The notes under the pieces are model-generated. The model searched no databases and had not been told where the DNA came from. It saw only the letters and a list, made by a program, of their open reading frames with translations. 64,000 nt of DNA from Mortierella alpina (taxonomy: Eukaryota; Mortierellomycota; Mortierellomycetes; Mortierellales; Mortierellaceae): assembly GCA_029449245.1 (NCBI GenBank), contig JANATF010000004.1, forward strand, positions 3,038,001 to 3,102,000, written 5' to 3'. This document shows, one piece after another, positions 62,104 to 64,000 of this stretch; the first letter of the stretch is position 1; each line of letters starts with the position of its first letter. The position numbers and the translations under genes are program-made.

Positions 62104-63495
62104 TTACACGCGCCTTGCTCGCCAGTCCATCATGGCCTCAATATCCTCGTCATCCTCATCGCTTTCATCTTCATCACTGGCCATCGTACGGTCACCGTCG
62201 TCGGCGGTGCTGAGACGTGCAAATGTTTCTGCGGCTAATCGCTCCTTATCCCGCTTTGCCTTTTCTTGCTCGCGAACAAGTTCCAGAATGGATTTGGACT
62301 TTTGTTTTCGGGGCTTGCTAGTTGTTGACGTTGTTGTTGCTGTCGAGGATAATAGAGATGCTGGGTGTGTTTCTGAAAGTGCTGATGAGGAGGCAGCCGA
62401 TGAACGTGGTGCTACAAGTCGCTCCTTCTTTTCCTTCAGGGCCTCAAGCCGCTCCTGCATTTCCACAAACAACAGGTATTCTTCCTCTGACCGGGCAAGA
62501 ATGCTCTCCTCGACCTCCTGCTCCTCAAGTTCCACCTTTTCCTCGTAAGGAATGTGCTCGTTTGTCGCTTGTGGACCTTGTGGGGCCGAGGTGTGCGTCT
62601 CCGGTACCAGCCCGGAACGCAGTGCGGCCTCCTGTTGCTCCTGCCGCTCGAAATCCCGTGCCAGATCCGCCTGTAATGCTTTAAACTCGGCATCCACCTT
62701 GCGTTGCTGCAAGTCTGTTGTTGCGCCTCCAACCTCTGCACGAATCCGGGCATCCTGCACTGGGTCGTCGAAAAAACCAGAGGGTAATACACCCTCCATG
62801 GCCTCCTCTTCCGCTTCTTCCTTTTGGATACCTTCCTTTGAAGAAACCGGGGAGCCATTACTTTGGGCGACTGGATCCATATTTCCATTGCTATTGGAAT
62901 CTGAGGCGTCAAAAAATCCAGCTGGTAAGCCTGCCATGGCATCTTCCTCGTCCTCGATCTCCTGCTCCACCCGTGTCCGATCGAGCTCGACCACTGCATC
63001 AGTGTCGATCTTGACGCGCTTTGTGTCGGATGCTGCCTGGGTGTTGCTGCTCCTGCGTGACTCTTGATCGTCGTCGTTGTCGTCCTCGCTCTCGCTATCA
63101 TCCGCATAGGCTACGAGTCCGCCTGTGGCCTTTCTCTTGACGCCTTGCTGCTGTTGTTGTGATTGCTTTTGCAGCAGTTGTAACCGTTGACGTTCTGCAG
63201 CCTCGGCTTCCTTCCGCTGCATTTGCTCCTTGACAGCCCTGAGTTTTGCGACAGCTTCCTGATGAGGCTTGGAGACCAAGTGTGCATTCCAGAGACTGTC
63301 GGACCTGATGAGGACGGCAGGTCCACAGATGGCACATGTGAGTCGAAGGGTGTGGGGATCGTATTTGGCTAATGGATGGGTAACTCGCTTGCTTGTGGAG
63401 GAGAGTGAGGGTGTCCCTGATCCTGTGGAGGCAGGGGACGAGGCAGCCTTGGCAGCCTTCTGGGCTGCAAACAGGCGACGCACATCCTTGGACAT
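62104..63495 (-). CDS. ZNF830/CCDC16-like zinc-finger protein, spliceosome-associated
   Basis: A single exon of 463 residues. Near the N-terminus is a single C2H2 finger of the RNA-binding kind (LTCAICGPAVLIRSDSLWNAH, then VSKPHQEAV) preceded by MSKDVRRLFAAQ. Two copies of an LPxGFFD motif (GLPAGFFDA and VLPSGFFDDP) mark the ZNF830 family. The C-terminal half has long charged helices (FKALQADLARDFERQ, EYLLFVEMQERLEALKEKKERLV) and an acidic end. Family members associate with the spliceosome and with DNA-damage and cell-cycle control in animals and plants. Gln repeats and Asp/Glu runs are low complexity. The gene lies divergent from the right-edge gene with 192 bp between the two start codons. 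Confidence 0.85.
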   Translation of the reverse strand: MSKDVRRLFAAQKAAKAASSPASTGSGTPSLSSTSKRVTHPLAKYDPHTLRLTCAICGPAVLIRSDSLWNAHLVSKPHQEAVAKLRAVKEQMQRKEAEAAERQRLQLLQKQSQQQQQGVKRKATGGLVAYADDSESEDDNDDDQESRRSSNTQAASDTKRVKIDTDAVVELDRTRVEQEIEDEEDAMAGLPAGFFDASDSNSNGNMDPVAQSNGSPVSSKEGIQKEEAEEEAMEGVLPSGFFDDPVQDARIRAEVGGATTDLQQRKVDAEFKALQADLARDFERQEQQEAALRSGLVPETHTSAPQGPQATNEHIPYEEKVELEEQEVEESILARSEEEYLLFVEMQERLEALKEKKERLVAPRSSAASSSALSETHPASLLSSTATTTSTTSKPRKQKSKSILELVREQEKAKRDKERLAAETFARLSTADDGDRTMASDEDESDEDDEDIEAMMDWRARRV

Positions 63496-63687
63496 GTCGT
63501 GGAATCGGGCTGTAGTGAATCAGGAGTGTGGCGAGAAACTGAGGCAGGCAAGAAAAAACAGAGTGCAAAGGCGGAAGCGTCACGTGCACGAAAACACACA
63601 AAAATATACAACGATGGGACGACGCGACTTTCCTGTTTTGCTGTTTGACCCAACGTCTCTCTTTCCTCGACCCGACGACCCAACACC

Positions 63688-64000
63688 ATGCCAGAAGCGA
63701 GGAAGCGGCGCCTTATCCAGGAGGACGAAGTGGACGACGAGGAGGTCTATGCCCCACCCCAGAAACAGAGCCGCAAGACTGAATCTGGCTCGCGCCCTGC
63801 CAGGAACAAGGTATACTCTAGCTCATGGCTTCATGGCAGGGGGGTTATTTTTTCATTGTTGATTTGCCACCAAAAAACGCAACACCGTAATTAAGCGCCC
63901 GTCCTCGACCATCTCTGCATCTCGCAATCCTACAACATTTCATGATTCAAAAGGCTTGGGCAGACTAATTGCATACACTCTTACTCTCTGATAGACCAAG
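63688..64000 (+). CDS. Partial gene at right edge, 5' end only
   Basis: Exon 1 (63688-63810) codes for 41 residues that are strongly charged and basic (MPEARKRRLIQEDEVDDEEV...), and it stops at a GT donor. An intron of 184 bp would end at the TGATAG just before 63995, leaving six coding bases inside the window. The start has a good context (CACCATGCC). The N-terminal sequence is nuclear-looking and disordered, but too short to name. The gene continues past the window. Confidence 0.55.

Overview
This window is from a filamentous fungus, most likely an early-diverging (Mucoromycota/Mortierellomycota-type) species. The evidence is intron-rich genes on both strands with short GT-AG introns, core eukaryotic fungal genes (fzo1-type mitofusin, vps20, glo3, mad1, pap1, rpl17), an LRR protein of a kind common in Mortierella-like genomes, and a LINE retrotransposon. 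The lineage call is inference; the eukaryotic/fungal call is firm. Coding exons were joined by hand, using splice sites and reading-frame continuity.

Left end (1-9.8 kb) is a repeat island. It holds a decayed stretch (1-1.7 kb), two copies of an Ndc10/Crypton-type recombinase domain (1.7-2.2 kb relic; 2.5-4.0 kb spliced but probably truncated), and a full-length LINE (4332-9790, minus strand) flanked by a perfect 16-bp target-site duplication. The LINE carries one apparent frameshift in ORF2.

Middle (10-24 kb): a VIP1/BPA1-like RRM protein, an ethanolamine/choline phosphotransferase, an orphan single-pass membrane protein and the mitofusin Fzo1. At 24.6-30.2 kb lies the most striking gene: 13 exons that join in frame into a 1,473-residue secretory-pathway protein. 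It fuses an animal-type haem peroxidase domain, a DOMON domain, a cytochrome b561 membrane domain, a cytochrome b5 domain and a ferredoxin/NAD(P)H reductase module. This looks like a dual-oxidase analogue built from different electron-transfer parts: NAD(P)H to FAD to b5 to b561 to DOMON to the extracellular peroxidase domain.

Right half (31.5-64 kb): poly(A) polymerase; a second unusual fusion (an apparent pseudokinase joined to phytochelatin synthase); Vps20; a large polytopic membrane protein of unknown family; a probable GPI-anchored Cys-rich protein; a DUF4112 protein; a Spartan-type protease; ribosomal protein L17; Mad1; a mitochondrial mS34-like protein; the ArfGAP Glo3; a 1,086-residue LRR protein; a ZNF830-like zinc-finger protein; and the first exon of a gene running off the right edge.

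Most genes are ordinary housekeeping genes without operon-like logic. Several pairs are divergent over short shared promoters (mad1/mS34; ZNF830-like/right-edge gene; pseudokinase-PCS/vps20). No tRNA, rRNA or CRISPR array could be supported.
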